This document shows positions 8,417 through 16,244 of a stretch of 64,000 bases of DNA, one piece after another; position 1 is the stretch's first letter; each line of letters opens with the position of its first letter. Position numbers and translations under genes: made by a program. The DNA is from Sporosarcina sp. P13. Its GTDB lineage: Bacteria > Bacillota > Bacilli > Bacillales_A > Planococcaceae. The stretch lies in contig NZ_PDYM01000004.1 in NCBI RefSeq assembly GCF_002743055.1, positions 62,001-126,000 on the forward strand, given 5' to 3'. The notes under the pieces were generated by a model, which saw only the letters and a program-made list of their open reading frames with translations, was not told the origin of the DNA and did no database searches.

Positions 8417-9322
8417 ATTCGAAATTTAGAGATTTCCATGATTGGTGTGCCGGTAGATCTTGGACAAAGTCGTAGGGGAGTAGATATGGGACCGAGTGCG
8501 ATCCGTTATGCGGGTGCAGTGGAGCGACTCCGTAATTTAGGGCATCATGTAGTAGATGAAGGTGATATCGCTGTATCGGCTGTGCGTGAAAAACAGTGTA
8601 CTGAAGTAGGGTTGAAAAATCTGAAAGAAGTAACAGCGGCAACGCAAGGATTAGCAAAGGCCGTTTCAGATATCATAGCAAATAAAAAGTTTCCATTAGT
8701 CCTTGGTGGCGATCACAGTATCGCAATAGGCACACTTGCTGGATTAGCGGATCATTATAAGAACCTAGGCGTGATTTGGTATGATGCCCATGCGGATATG
8801 AATACAAGTGAAACATCACCGTCAGGAAATATTCATGGAATGCCACTTGCGGTTAGTATGGGTCTTGGACATGAACAACTTGTTAATGTGCATAGTCAAG
8901 GAGCGAAGATTGATCCGCAAAATGTAGTGATTATCGGAGCGCGTGCACTAGATCCTGGAGAACGACAATTGATTAAGGAAAAAGGCGTCAAAGTATTTAC
9001 TATGCACGAAATTGATCGTTATGGTATGTCTGCCGTCATTCAACAAACGCTAGAACATTTTTCGTCGCGTGAAGTTGATGGTGTTCACCTGTCGTTAGAT
9101 CTTGATGGACTGGATCCACTTTATACCCCAGGTGTAGGAACTCCAGTACCAGGTGGTATCACGTACAGAGAAAGCCACTTAGCGTTGGAGCTATTGGAAG
9201 AAGCAGGTGTCATCACATCAGCAGAATTCGTTGAGGTAAATCCAATCCTAGATGAATACAATAAAACGGCTGATGTTGCAGTCGCTTTGATTGGGTCTTT
9301 ATTTGGAGAAAAGTTATTATAA
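8417..9322 (+). CDS. rocF: arginase, apparently started at an AUU codon
   Basis: The product hydrolyses arginine to ornithine and urea. Binuclear Mn ligands are all present: GGDHS, DAHADMN and DLDGLDP. The N-terminal IGVPVDLGQSRRGVDMGP and the C-terminal end GSLFGEKLL are typical of Bacillus arginases. The start is unusual. A perfect AGGAGG at 8404-8409 has no ATG, GTG or TTG at proper distance. The in-frame ATT at 8417 is 7 nt downstream and gives a 301-aa protein whose length and N-terminus match the family. The first ATG (8438) is 28 nt from the SD and would remove part of the first beta strand. Other roc genes are not nearby. Confidence 0.93.
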   Translation: MRNLEISMIGVPVDLGQSRRGVDMGPSAIRYAGAVERLRNLGHHVVDEGDIAVSAVREKQCTEVGLKNLKEVTAATQGLAKAVSDIIANKKFPLVLGGDHSIAIGTLAGLADHYKNLGVIWYDAHADMNTSETSPSGNIHGMPLAVSMGLGHEQLVNVHSQGAKIDPQNVVIIGARALDPGERQLIKEKGVKVFTMHEIDRYGMSAVIQQTLEHFSSREVDGVHLSLDLDGLDPLYTPGVGTPVPGGITYRESHLALELLEEAGVITSAEFVEVNPILDEYNKTADVAVALIGSLFGEKLL

Positions 9323-9329
9323 AAACGAT

Positions 9330-9364
9330 TAGTGACAGTAGCCATTTGGCGCCGTCACTTTTTT
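9330..9364 (+). terminator. terminator after arginase
   Basis: AGTGAC...GTCACT with an inner GCC/GGC stem is followed by a T run. Confidence 0.8.
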
Positions 9365-9436
9365 GTCTATAGATTTTCTATCACGCGTGATCAAAAGAAT
9401 GATAAAGTAGAAGTGGACATAAAAAATATAATAAAA

Positions 9437-9462
9437 TGAAACCAAATGAAGACTGCATCGTA
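9437..9462 (+). promoter_or_regulatory. sigma-W autoregulatory promoter
   Basis: TGAAAC at 9437 and CGTA at 9459 are separated by exactly 16 nt. This is the consensus sigma-W promoter and sits 40 nt before sigW, as expected for autoregulation. Confidence 0.88.
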
Positions 9463-9501
9463 TATAAAGGGACAGCCGCATAGAGCGGAGGATGAAGCCT
9501 A

Positions 9502-10065
9502 TTGGATGAATTAATAACTAAACGAGTAAAAGAAGTGCTAAATGGTAATCAAGAAGCGTTTGAGGAAATTGTCATTCATTTTCAGCACCGCCTATATCAA
9601 GTGTGTTACCGCATGCTAAACAATACGGCGGAAGCTGAGGATATTGCGCAAGAAGCATTTGTACGAGCGTATGTGAATTTGGAAACGTATGATCAAAAGC
9701 GGAAATTTTCTACGTGGCTTTATCGTATAGCTACTAATTTGTGCATTGATAGAATCCGTAAAAAAAAACCTGACTACTATTTGGATGCGACAGTGCCGGG
9801 GACAGACGGATTGAATATGTATTCGCAACTTTCGACAGATCAACAATTACCAGAAGAAGAAGTAGAGAAGATGGAAATGAAAGATCGAGTTCAATATGAA
9901 GTGAACAGGCTGCCCGATAAATACCGAACGATTATTATTTTACGATATATGGAAGACCTACAGTTGCAGGAAATTGCTGATATTTTGGAGATGCCTTTAG
10001 GAACTGTCAAGACACGTGTGCATCGCGGAAGAGAAGCTCTTCGGCAACAAATGGGGAGTATGTAG
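9502..10065 (+). CDS. sigW: ECF RNA polymerase sigma factor SigW
   Basis: The 187-aa sigma factor has region 2 (EDIAQEAFVRAYVN, then KFSTWLYRIATNLCIDRIRKKKPDYYLDA) and region 4 (LPDKYRTIIILRYMEDLQLQEIADIL with the HTH GTVKTRVHRGREALRQQ), almost identical to B. subtilis SigW. In Bacillus it controls defence against envelope-active antimicrobials. Translation starts at TTG 9502. GGAGG lies 10 nt upstream, and the ATG at 9492 is out of frame and stops after five codons. The gene is followed by rsiW after 12 nt and preceded by its own sigma-W promoter. Confidence 0.95.
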   Translation: MDELITKRVKEVLNGNQEAFEEIVIHFQHRLYQVCYRMLNNTAEAEDIAQEAFVRAYVNLETYDQKRKFSTWLYRIATNLCIDRIRKKKPDYYLDATVPGTDGLNMYSQLSTDQQLPEEEVEKMEMKDRVQYEVNRLPDKYRTIIILRYMEDLQLQEIADILEMPLGTVKTRVHRGREALRQQMGSM

Positions 10066-10077
10066 GAGGTTGGATTC

Positions 10078-10713
10078 ATGGAAAAATGTCCTAAACATGT
10101 TGTCCATTATATACATTTATATTTAGATGGTGAAATTAGCAATGAAGAAGAAATAATTATGAATGAACACTTGAATACTTGTGAAGAGTGTCAGACGGTT
10201 TTAGAAGAACTAGAAGAAACAATCTCATTATTTAAAAACGTAGATGTTATAGAAGCACCCGTAGGATTTGCCACTGGGGTAGCGGCAAGACTACCACAAT
10301 CAACTATTCGCAGAGGTCCGAAAAAGTGGTTGCGACAACATCCAATCATGGCAGCAGCAGCGTTATTCTTAATCTTAATGAGCGCATCTTTGTTCTCGAG
10401 TTTTGAAAATGATCAACAGTTTTCATTTACTAAGCAGCCTGACGTGATTGTAGAAGGAGAGACCGTGGTTGTGCCGGCTGGTAAGATCATAAAAGGTGAT
10501 CTTGTTGTTAAAAATGGAGATTTGAGAATTGAAGGAGAAGTTGATGGCAATGTCACTGTTATTAGGGGCTCAAAGTATATGGCATCCACTGCAGTCATTA
10601 CCGGTTCAAGTGAAGAAATAAATGAAGTTTTCGATTGGCTTTGGTATAAAATAAAGTCTGTCGCGAAGGATATTATTCCATCTTCCAAAGAACAAAAACC
10701 AGAAACCGAGTAA
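10078..10713 (+). CDS. rsiW: membrane anti-sigma-W factor RsiW
   Basis: The 211-aa protein starts with a cytoplasmic zinc-binding anti-sigma domain carrying HLNTCEEC (H-x3-C-x2-C). One membrane segment (PIMAAAALFLILMSASLF, about 88-106) follows, then an extracytoplasmic domain of repeated short beta strands (GDLVVKNGDLRIEGEVDGNV). Release of SigW in Bacillus needs cleavage by PrsW and RasP. The prsW and rasP genes are not in this window. Coupled with sigW in one operon, ending at the hairpin at 10732. Confidence 0.95.
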   Translation: MEKCPKHVVHYIHLYLDGEISNEEEIIMNEHLNTCEECQTVLEELEETISLFKNVDVIEAPVGFATGVAARLPQSTIRRGPKKWLRQHPIMAAAALFLILMSASLFSSFENDQQFSFTKQPDVIVEGETVVVPAGKIIKGDLVVKNGDLRIEGEVDGNVTVIRGSKYMASTAVITGSSEEINEVFDWLWYKIKSVAKDIIPSSKEQKPETE

Positions 10714-10731
10714 TATAAATTTATTAAATGT

Positions 10732-10769
10732 AAGTGATGTAAGTAGCTAAGGCTCTTGCATCACTTTTT
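10732..10769 (+). terminator. terminator after sigW-rsiW
   Basis: AAGTGATGTAAG pairs with CTTGCATCACTT, followed by TTTTTG. Confidence 0.85.
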
Positions 10770-10870
10770 GTTGTAATGCAAATAACGCCGTGCCGTTTAG
10801 GTAAGCATGTTAGCTGGTAATTATGCTATACTAGATGAATAATAACATTTGTAAAAGGTAGGGGAAGCAC

Positions 10871-11707
10871 ATGCCGGGTTTGGAGCAAGTAACAACAATA
10901 GCACCAATAGAAATACTGAAAAATATAGTGGATGTGCTTCTTGTTTGGTTTGTACTCTATAAATTAATTACTATTATTAAAGGGACAAAGGCCGTTCAAC
11001 TACTAAAAGGCATCTTCGTCATTCTGATTGGGCGTTATATAACGGAATGGCTCGGTTTGAAGACGCTTCAATGGATGATGGAAGAAGTTCTTCGCTGGGG
11101 TTTCTTAGCTGCAATTATTATATTCCAGCCGGAACTACGCAGAGCTTTGGAGCAATTAGGAAGGGGACGGCTATTTGCACGCACTGCAATGCAAGAAGAA
11201 GAAGAGCGTGACCGTTTAGTAAGTGCCTTCATCAAATCCGTTAGTTATATGGCTAAACGCCGGATAGGTGCTTTAATTACAATCGAAAAAGAAACAGGTT
11301 TAAGCGAATATATTGAAACGGGAATCACGATGAATTCGGATATTTCATCTGAATTGTTGATCAATATTTTCATTCCGAATACACCGTTGCATGATGGTGC
11401 AGTTATTGTGACTAAAAATCGCATTGCCGCTGCAGCTTGTTATTTGCCATTATCAGAGAGTCCGTTTATCTCGAAGGAACTTGGTACACGTCACCGGGCA
11501 GCGCTAGGTATCAGTGAAGTAACAGATGCTGTAACGGTTATTGTGTCCGAGGAAACGGGTGCTGTTAGCTTAACAGTGGATGGGGAGATCAATCGTCATT
11601 TAGACATGGTGGAATTCGAAAAGCTACTAAGGATTTCGTGGTTTGGAAGCTCAACCGACCAAGTGGAAACTTCTCGATGGAAGTGGGGGAAGAGAAAAAA
11701 TGGATAA
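10871..11707 (+). CDS. cdaA: membrane diadenylate cyclase CdaA
   Basis: This 278-aa cyclase makes c-di-AMP from two ATP. Three membrane helices (about 15-90) precede the DisA_N domain, which shows PLHDGAVIV and GTRHRAALGISE, the two catalytic motifs. c-di-AMP is the essential messenger for potassium and osmotic balance in Bacillales. The ATG at 10871 follows AGGGGAAGC. The gene overlaps cdaR by 8 nt and heads the conserved cdaA-cdaR-glmM operon, linking c-di-AMP to cell-wall precursor supply. Confidence 0.96.
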   Translation: MPGLEQVTTIAPIEILKNIVDVLLVWFVLYKLITIIKGTKAVQLLKGIFVILIGRYITEWLGLKTLQWMMEEVLRWGFLAAIIIFQPELRRALEQLGRGRLFARTAMQEEEERDRLVSAFIKSVSYMAKRRIGALITIEKETGLSEYIETGITMNSDISSELLINIFIPNTPLHDGAVIVTKNRIAAAACYLPLSESPFISKELGTRHRAALGISEVTDAVTVIVSEETGAVSLTVDGEINRHLDMVEFEKLLRISWFGSSTDQVETSRWKWGKRKNG

Positions 11708-12659
11708 ATTCATGGACAGCCCCTGGTTTTTGCGTCTGATTGCTTTGTTCTTGGCTGTCACGCTGTTTTTCTCGTTAAAAGCCGAAGATCAATCGAGTCG
11801 CAATACAGCAAATGATGTATTCGAACTTATCCAAGACGTACCGGTGGAGGTATACTATGATACAGAAAACCTAGTCGTAACAGGTGCTCCGGATAGGGTC
11901 AATATGACAATTGAAGGCCCTCCGAATATCGTACAGACAACAAAATTGTTAAAGGATTTCACGTTAAAATTGGATTTGCAAAACTTGACTTTAGGGGAAC
12001 ATACCGTTCGTATACAAGTTGAGAATGTGTCAGATAAATTGGATGTACGTTTGGATCCTGCTACTGTTCATATCAATATTGAAGAGAAAGTGACGCAGTC
12101 ATTCCGCGTAGATCCGGAGATGAATAGGAGATTGTTAGCTGAAGGTTATGAAGTGAAAAGTATGGATGTCCAACCTTCTACGATTACTGTGACAGGTGCA
12201 AAAAGCGTTGTGAATTCTATTAGTTTTGTGAAAGTCTCTGTCACAGGAGACACGAATCTAGATAAATCATTTGAGCAAAAGGCACGTGTACGCGTACTGG
12301 ATCGTGACTTGAATAAGTTATCTGTAACGTTAGATCCTGAAGAAGTGACGGTTAAGGTGGATATCAAAGAATACAGCCGCGATATACCAGTGAAATTGAG
12401 CCGAAAAGGCAAGATAGCCGAAGGGGTCACTATTGAAAGTATAACAGCGGAAGATAGGTTCATTCGTGTATTTGGGACGAGAAATATAGTAGATTCCTTA
12501 AAAGACATTCCGGTGGAAGTAGACCTCTCCAAAGTTAGTAAATCGGGAATCGTAGAATCGGAAGTCAAAAAGCCAGAAGGTGTTAGTAAAATGACGCCGA
12601 GTAAAGTGAAAGTCCATGTGATGATCTCTGGTCAATCTACTGAAAATTTACCTAAGTGA
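11700..12659 (+). CDS. cdaR: CdaA regulator CdaR (YbbR-domain protein)
   Basis: The 319-aa protein has one N-terminal membrane segment ([18 protein letters not shown]) and then successive extracytoplasmic YbbR repeats, with the recurring pattern PVEV, LDP-V-V-I and V-V-G. CdaR modulates CdaA in the membrane. The ATG at 11700 is chosen because GTGGGGGAAGAG precedes it and upstream in-frame residues only read cdaA sequence. It overlaps the cdaA stop, so translation is probably coupled. Confidence 0.94.
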   Translation: MDKFMDSPWFLRLIALFLAVTLFFSLKAEDQSSRNTANDVFELIQDVPVEVYYDTENLVVTGAPDRVNMTIEGPPNIVQTTKLLKDFTLKLDLQNLTLGEHTVRIQVENVSDKLDVRLDPATVHINIEEKVTQSFRVDPEMNRRLLAEGYEVKSMDVQPSTITVTGAKSVVNSISFVKVSVTGDTNLDKSFEQKARVRVLDRDLNKLSVTLDPEEVTVKVDIKEYSRDIPVKLSRKGKIAEGVTIESITAEDRFIRVFGTRNIVDSLKDIPVEVDLSKVSKSGIVESEVKKPEGVSKMTPSKVKVHVMISGQSTENLPK

Positions 12660-12735
12660 GGTAATGATGCAGAACAGTAAGAATCAGCATAATATTGATA
12701 ATCCAATAGGATATGATCGAAAGGAAGAATTGAAC

Positions 12736-14085
12736 ATGACAAAGTATTTTGGCACGGATGGTGTGCGAGGTGTAGCAAATACCGAGCTGACACCGGAGCT
12801 TGCTTTTAAATTAGGAAGAATTGGCGGCTATTTATTCACGAGGGAAGTAGAAGGGAAAGCAGTAGTGCTTGTTGGACGGGATACACGAATTTCTGGTTCA
12901 ATGCTTGAAAATTCCTTAATTGCAGGGTTATTATCTGTAGGTGTAGAGGTAATGACGCTTGGTGTAATTAGTACACCAGGGGTTTCTTATTTAACGAGAG
13001 TGATGAATGCGCAGGCAGGAGTCATGATTTCCGCATCCCACAATCCGGTAGAAGATAACGGGATTAAGTTTTTTGGTGGAGATGGATTCAAATTAACTGA
13101 TGCACAAGAGGCTGAGTTTGAAGCGCTATTACACGCGGAAGAAGATACCTTGCCACGCCCGGTCGGAAGCGAAGTTGGCACAATTACTGAATACTTTGAA
13201 GGTGGACAAAAGTACATTCAATATTTAAAACAAATAGTGGATGAAGACTTCGAAGGAATTCATGTGGCTCTTGATTGTGCGCATGGAGCTACTTCTGTAT
13301 TAGCGACACATGTATTTGCAGACCTAGATGCGGATCTTACAACGATGGGTGCATCTCCGAATGGTTTGAATATAAATGATCAAGTTGGATCTACACACCC
13401 CGAAACTCTTGCGGCGCTGGTTGTAGAAAAGAGTGCGGATATCGGTCTAGCCTTTGATGGCGATGGCGATCGTCTCATTGCAGTAGACGAAAAAGGTAAT
13501 ATTATAGATGGCGATCAAATCATGTATATTGTTGCACGATACTTACATAGTAAAGGTCGTTTAAAGGCTGACACAGTTGTATCAACTGTGATGAGTAATC
13601 TCGGATTTTATAAAGCACTTGAAGAAGTTGGAATAAAGAGTGTGCAAACAGCAGTAGGTGACCGTTATGTTGTAGAAGAAATGCGTAAAAGTCTTTATAA
13701 TCTAGGTGGAGAGCAATCAGGCCATATCATTTTCTTGGATTATAATACAACGGGCGATGGCCTTCTGACAGCACTACAATTAGTTAATATCATGCAACAG
13801 ACGGGTAAGAAGTTATCTGAATTAGCTAGTGACATGACAATCTATCCACAAGAATTAGTAAATATCCGTGTAGCTGATAAACATGCTGTTATGGAAAACC
13901 TACGTATTGTTGGTGTCATCAATGAAGTGGAACAGGAAATGGCGGGCCAAGGACGCGTGCTTGTACGACCATCTGGAACTGAGCCACTTGTTCGTGTAAT
14001 GGTTGAAGCAGCATCAAAAGAACAATGTGCTAACTTTGCTGAACGGATTTCGCAAGTAGTTAAAGAAGAGATGGGCATCGAGTAA
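12736..14085 (+). CDS. glmM: phosphoglucosamine mutase GlmM
   Basis: The 449-aa enzyme interconverts glucosamine 6- and 1-phosphate on the route to UDP-GlcNAc. It begins [15 protein letters not shown] and contains the phosphoserine motif [12 protein letters not shown] (Ser about 100), metal loop DGDGDR and sugar/phosphate loops GGEQSGH and [12 protein letters not shown]. The ATG at 12736 has AAGGAAGAA about 8 nt before it; in-frame codons from 12664 are rejected as they lack family sequence. It is the third gene of the cda operon. glmS, often next in Bacillus, does not follow here. Confidence 0.96.
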   Translation: MTKYFGTDGVRGVANTELTPELAFKLGRIGGYLFTREVEGKAVVLVGRDTRISGSMLENSLIAGLLSVGVEVMTLGVISTPGVSYLTRVMNAQAGVMISASHNPVEDNGIKFFGGDGFKLTDAQEAEFEALLHAEEDTLPRPVGSEVGTITEYFEGGQKYIQYLKQIVDEDFEGIHVALDCAHGATSVLATHVFADLDADLTTMGASPNGLNINDQVGSTHPETLAALVVEKSADIGLAFDGDGDRLIAVDEKGNIIDGDQIMYIVARYLHSKGRLKADTVVSTVMSNLGFYKALEEVGIKSVQTAVGDRYVVEEMRKSLYNLGGEQSGHIIFLDYNTTGDGLLTALQLVNIMQQTGKKLSELASDMTIYPQELVNIRVADKHAVMENLRIVGVINEVEQEMAGQGRVLVRPSGTEPLVRVMVEAASKEQCANFAERISQVVKEEMGIE

Positions 14086-14095
14086 ATAAATGTTC

Positions 14096-14136
14096 AAGCT
14101 GGTCGTGCTAATGCATGAGTATCCAGCTTTCTTTTC
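14096..14136 (+). terminator. probable terminator of the cdaA-cdaR-glmM operon
   Basis: AAGCTGG pairs with CCAGCTT across a 20-nt loop and is followed by TCTTTT. The hairpin is moderate, so partial read-through is possible. Confidence 0.5.
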
Positions 14137-14155
14137 GTAGAATGAGTAATTCGCA

Positions 14156-14202
14156 GCGGAAACCAGCGGGGAAATGCTTCCGATGAACGGAGGGGTAAGA
14201 GG
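14156..14202 (+). promoter_or_regulatory. leader with mutually exclusive hairpins covering the SD
   Basis: GCGGAA (14156) can pair with TTCCG (14178). The overlapping CTTCCG (14177) can instead pair with CGGAGG (14188), which is the SD of the next gene. The three segments therefore have an anti-anti-SD / anti-SD / SD arrangement. No known riboswitch class was recognised. Confidence 0.3.
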
Positions 14203-15822
14203 ATGAGTCAAAAGAAATTTCAAATCATGTTAGCGCAGCGAACGGAGAATATCTTCGAAGAGTGGAAATTACGGGGAAGTTTGACAGAACGTGAACTGTA
14301 TTATTTCCTGCACAAACTTAAAGGGACATCCGGAACTATCGGGTTACAGCAATTATCTTTATATTGTGCATCGCAGTTAGAAATCCTAACATCTTCCAAT
14401 GATCAGAAGATTCCAGTTTCATCGTTAGAAAACTTAAAAAATCGTATTCGCTCATATTTTTATGAATCAGCAGATGGAAAGAAAGAAAAGTTCCAATTAC
14501 CTGATCGTTATGTTAATCGTCTTGATCAAGAGACATTCATTTTAATTATTGATGATGATTTAGAATTCGTTTCTTATCTAAAAGAATTACTAGAGAAACT
14601 AGGTGCACAAGTTATTATTTCTTTGAATGGTAAGCGTGGTATTGAACAATTTTACTCCATGCGACCAAGTATTGTCATAGTAGATCATAAGCTACCGGAT
14701 ATGTCCGGTTTTGAAGTCCTTGATCAAATAGCAGAGACAGCTAGACAGAAGAATACGACACTTGCCATTTCCAGTGAACAACCTACGAAAGAACTTCGGA
14801 TAGAGAGTTACCGCAGAGGGGCGATGGATTTTATCACTAAACCTTTTGATATGGACGTCTTCTTCCCTTATTTATTTAATCGCCAGCAGTGGCAGAAAGC
14901 GATTAGTAGCAGCATAATTACGGATAGTTTGACGGGTGTAGGCAATCGCCGCTATTTTGATGAAGTGATAAATAATTGGGTAAAAGATTCAGAGCAGTTC
15001 AAAAGTACTTTTTCTTTAGTCATGATAGACTTAGATCACTTCAAGCAAGTCAACGATTTATATGGACATCCAGCAGGTGACGAGGCCCTTCGTAAATTCG
15101 GTGAAATTATTAAAAAAGAAAAGCGTGAAGGTGATTGTGTATTCAGATATGGTGGAGAAGAATTTGCATTTCTTCTTAACGATATTCAAGCCGAAGACAC
15201 CGTTCATGTTGTAGAGCGTGTGCGAAAGAAATTTAATAGTGTGGAGTTCACTTCAGGTAAAAAAACATTTACTGTTACGTTTTCAGCGGGGAGCGCCACG
15301 TTCAGTGGAGATATGACTGAACTGATCTCGGCAGCGGATCAAGCGCTTTATGAAGCGAAGCGCAATGGAAGAAATCAGACGGTAATTTATGATCAATGTA
15401 GAGTAGTCGTCCGACGTAAATTAATGGTGATTATTGTGGATGATGATTCATTCATTCGTCAAATTCTTCAACAGACTTTATTGGAATTGAAATCTCGGGA
15501 TGTGGACATAACGGTTAAGACTTATTCCGACGGTCCAACATTCCTTGGGGATGATTGGTACACACCGGACGACTATTTCATTGTGTTGCTAGATGGCGTG
15601 ATGCCAAAAATAGATGGTTTGGAAGTGTTAAGCCGTTTAAAGAGTGACCATTCTAAAACAAATGTAACGGTTTCTATGATGACAGCGAGAAAAAGTGCTA
15701 ACGATATTAAGGCAGCATTATGGTTAGGTGCTGATGATTATATTATTAAACCATTCCAACCATCAGAAGTACTTGGGCGTATAGACAAGTTAGCTAATCG
15801 GTTGTTTGATAAAAGAGAATAG
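14203..15822 (+). CDS. Hpt-REC-GGDEF-REC diguanylate cyclase
   Basis: The 539-aa soluble protein has an N-terminal Hpt domain with phosphorylatable His37 in HKLKGTSG and a receiver at about 111-230 (acidic DDD 117-119, Asp161, Lys of ITKPF). A complete GGDEF domain follows (about 237-400; GGEEF at 317-321, with I-site R308-E-G-D311), then a second receiver (Asp464 in LLDGVMP). An intact active site and product-inhibition site predict an active c-di-GMP synthase driven by phosphotransfer. Start ATG 14203 is 7 nt after GGAGGGG. A lone receiver gene follows after 15 nt, and a hybrid kinase is convergent, so the three probably form one signalling module. Confidence 0.92.
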   Translation: MSQKKFQIMLAQRTENIFEEWKLRGSLTERELYYFLHKLKGTSGTIGLQQLSLYCASQLEILTSSNDQKIPVSSLENLKNRIRSYFYESADGKKEKFQLPDRYVNRLDQETFILIIDDDLEFVSYLKELLEKLGAQVIISLNGKRGIEQFYSMRPSIVIVDHKLPDMSGFEVLDQIAETARQKNTTLAISSEQPTKELRIESYRRGAMDFITKPFDMDVFFPYLFNRQQWQKAISSSIITDSLTGVGNRRYFDEVINNWVKDSEQFKSTFSLVMIDLDHFKQVNDLYGHPAGDEALRKFGEIIKKEKREGDCVFRYGGEEFAFLLNDIQAEDTVHVVERVRKKFNSVEFTSGKKTFTVTFSAGSATFSGDMTELISAADQALYEAKRNGRNQTVIYDQCRVVVRRKLMVIIVDDDSFIRQILQQTLLELKSRDVDITVKTYSDGPTFLGDDWYTPDDYFIVLLDGVMPKIDGLEVLSRLKSDHSKTNVTVSMMTARKSANDIKAALWLGADDYIIKPFQPSEVLGRIDKLANRLFDKRE

Positions 15823-15837
15823 AAAGGTTGGGATGTA

Positions 15838-16203
15838 TTGGAGATTACAGGGAAAAAGGTACTGGTTGTGGATGATGAAGACATTTTACGCATGCTGCTG
15901 ACAGATACCTTAGAGTTTGAAGGATTTCAAGTTGATGAAGCGGAAGATGGCTTGGAAGGACTGAAAAAAATTCAAGAAAATCACTATGATGTAATCCTTC
16001 TAGATTATATGATGCCGCATTTGACTGGATTAGAAGTTCTAGAACGTATCCAACCATTGCAACTTGATACACCTGTGATCATGTTGACAGCGAAAACCCA
16101 ACAAGCTGATCAAGAAGCTGTAATAGAAAAAGGTGCTACCTATTTCGTAGCTAAACCATTCAGTCCCAATGAATTAGTTACATTATTAAAATCGTTATTT
16201 TAA
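15838..16203 (+). CDS. stand-alone response regulator receiver (CheY-like)
   Basis: The 121-aa product is one receiver domain with VVDDEDILRMLL, phosphoacceptor Asp in ILLDYMMPHLTG, Thr in MLTAKTQ and Lys in VAKPFSPNE. It has no output domain. It is probably a phosphoryl shuttle between the adjacent kinase and the Hpt/receiver cyclase, or a binding regulator. Translation starts at TTG 15838 after a weak AAAGG; no better start exists. Confidence 0.88.
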   Translation: MEITGKKVLVVDDEDILRMLLTDTLEFEGFQVDEAEDGLEGLKKIQENHYDVILLDYMMPHLTGLEVLERIQPLQLDTPVIMLTAKTQQADQEAVIEKGATYFVAKPFSPNELVTLLKSLF

Positions 16204-16244
16204 AATGACCGTCCTTTCCAATTTGCTGAAAGGTCGGTCATTTT
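16203..16244. terminator. bidirectional terminator between the convergent receiver and kinase genes
   Basis: AAAATGACC and CCTTTC pair with GAAAGG and GGTCATTTT. T runs occur in both directions. Confidence 0.85.

Noticed and set aside
9492..9509. ATG immediately after the sigW SD
   Set aside because: It is out of frame with sigW and stops after five codons; TTG 9502 is the start.
14086..14202. glmS ribozyme or c-di-GMP riboswitch after glmM
   Set aside because: No core matching either class could be found; only the alternative SD hairpins were kept.
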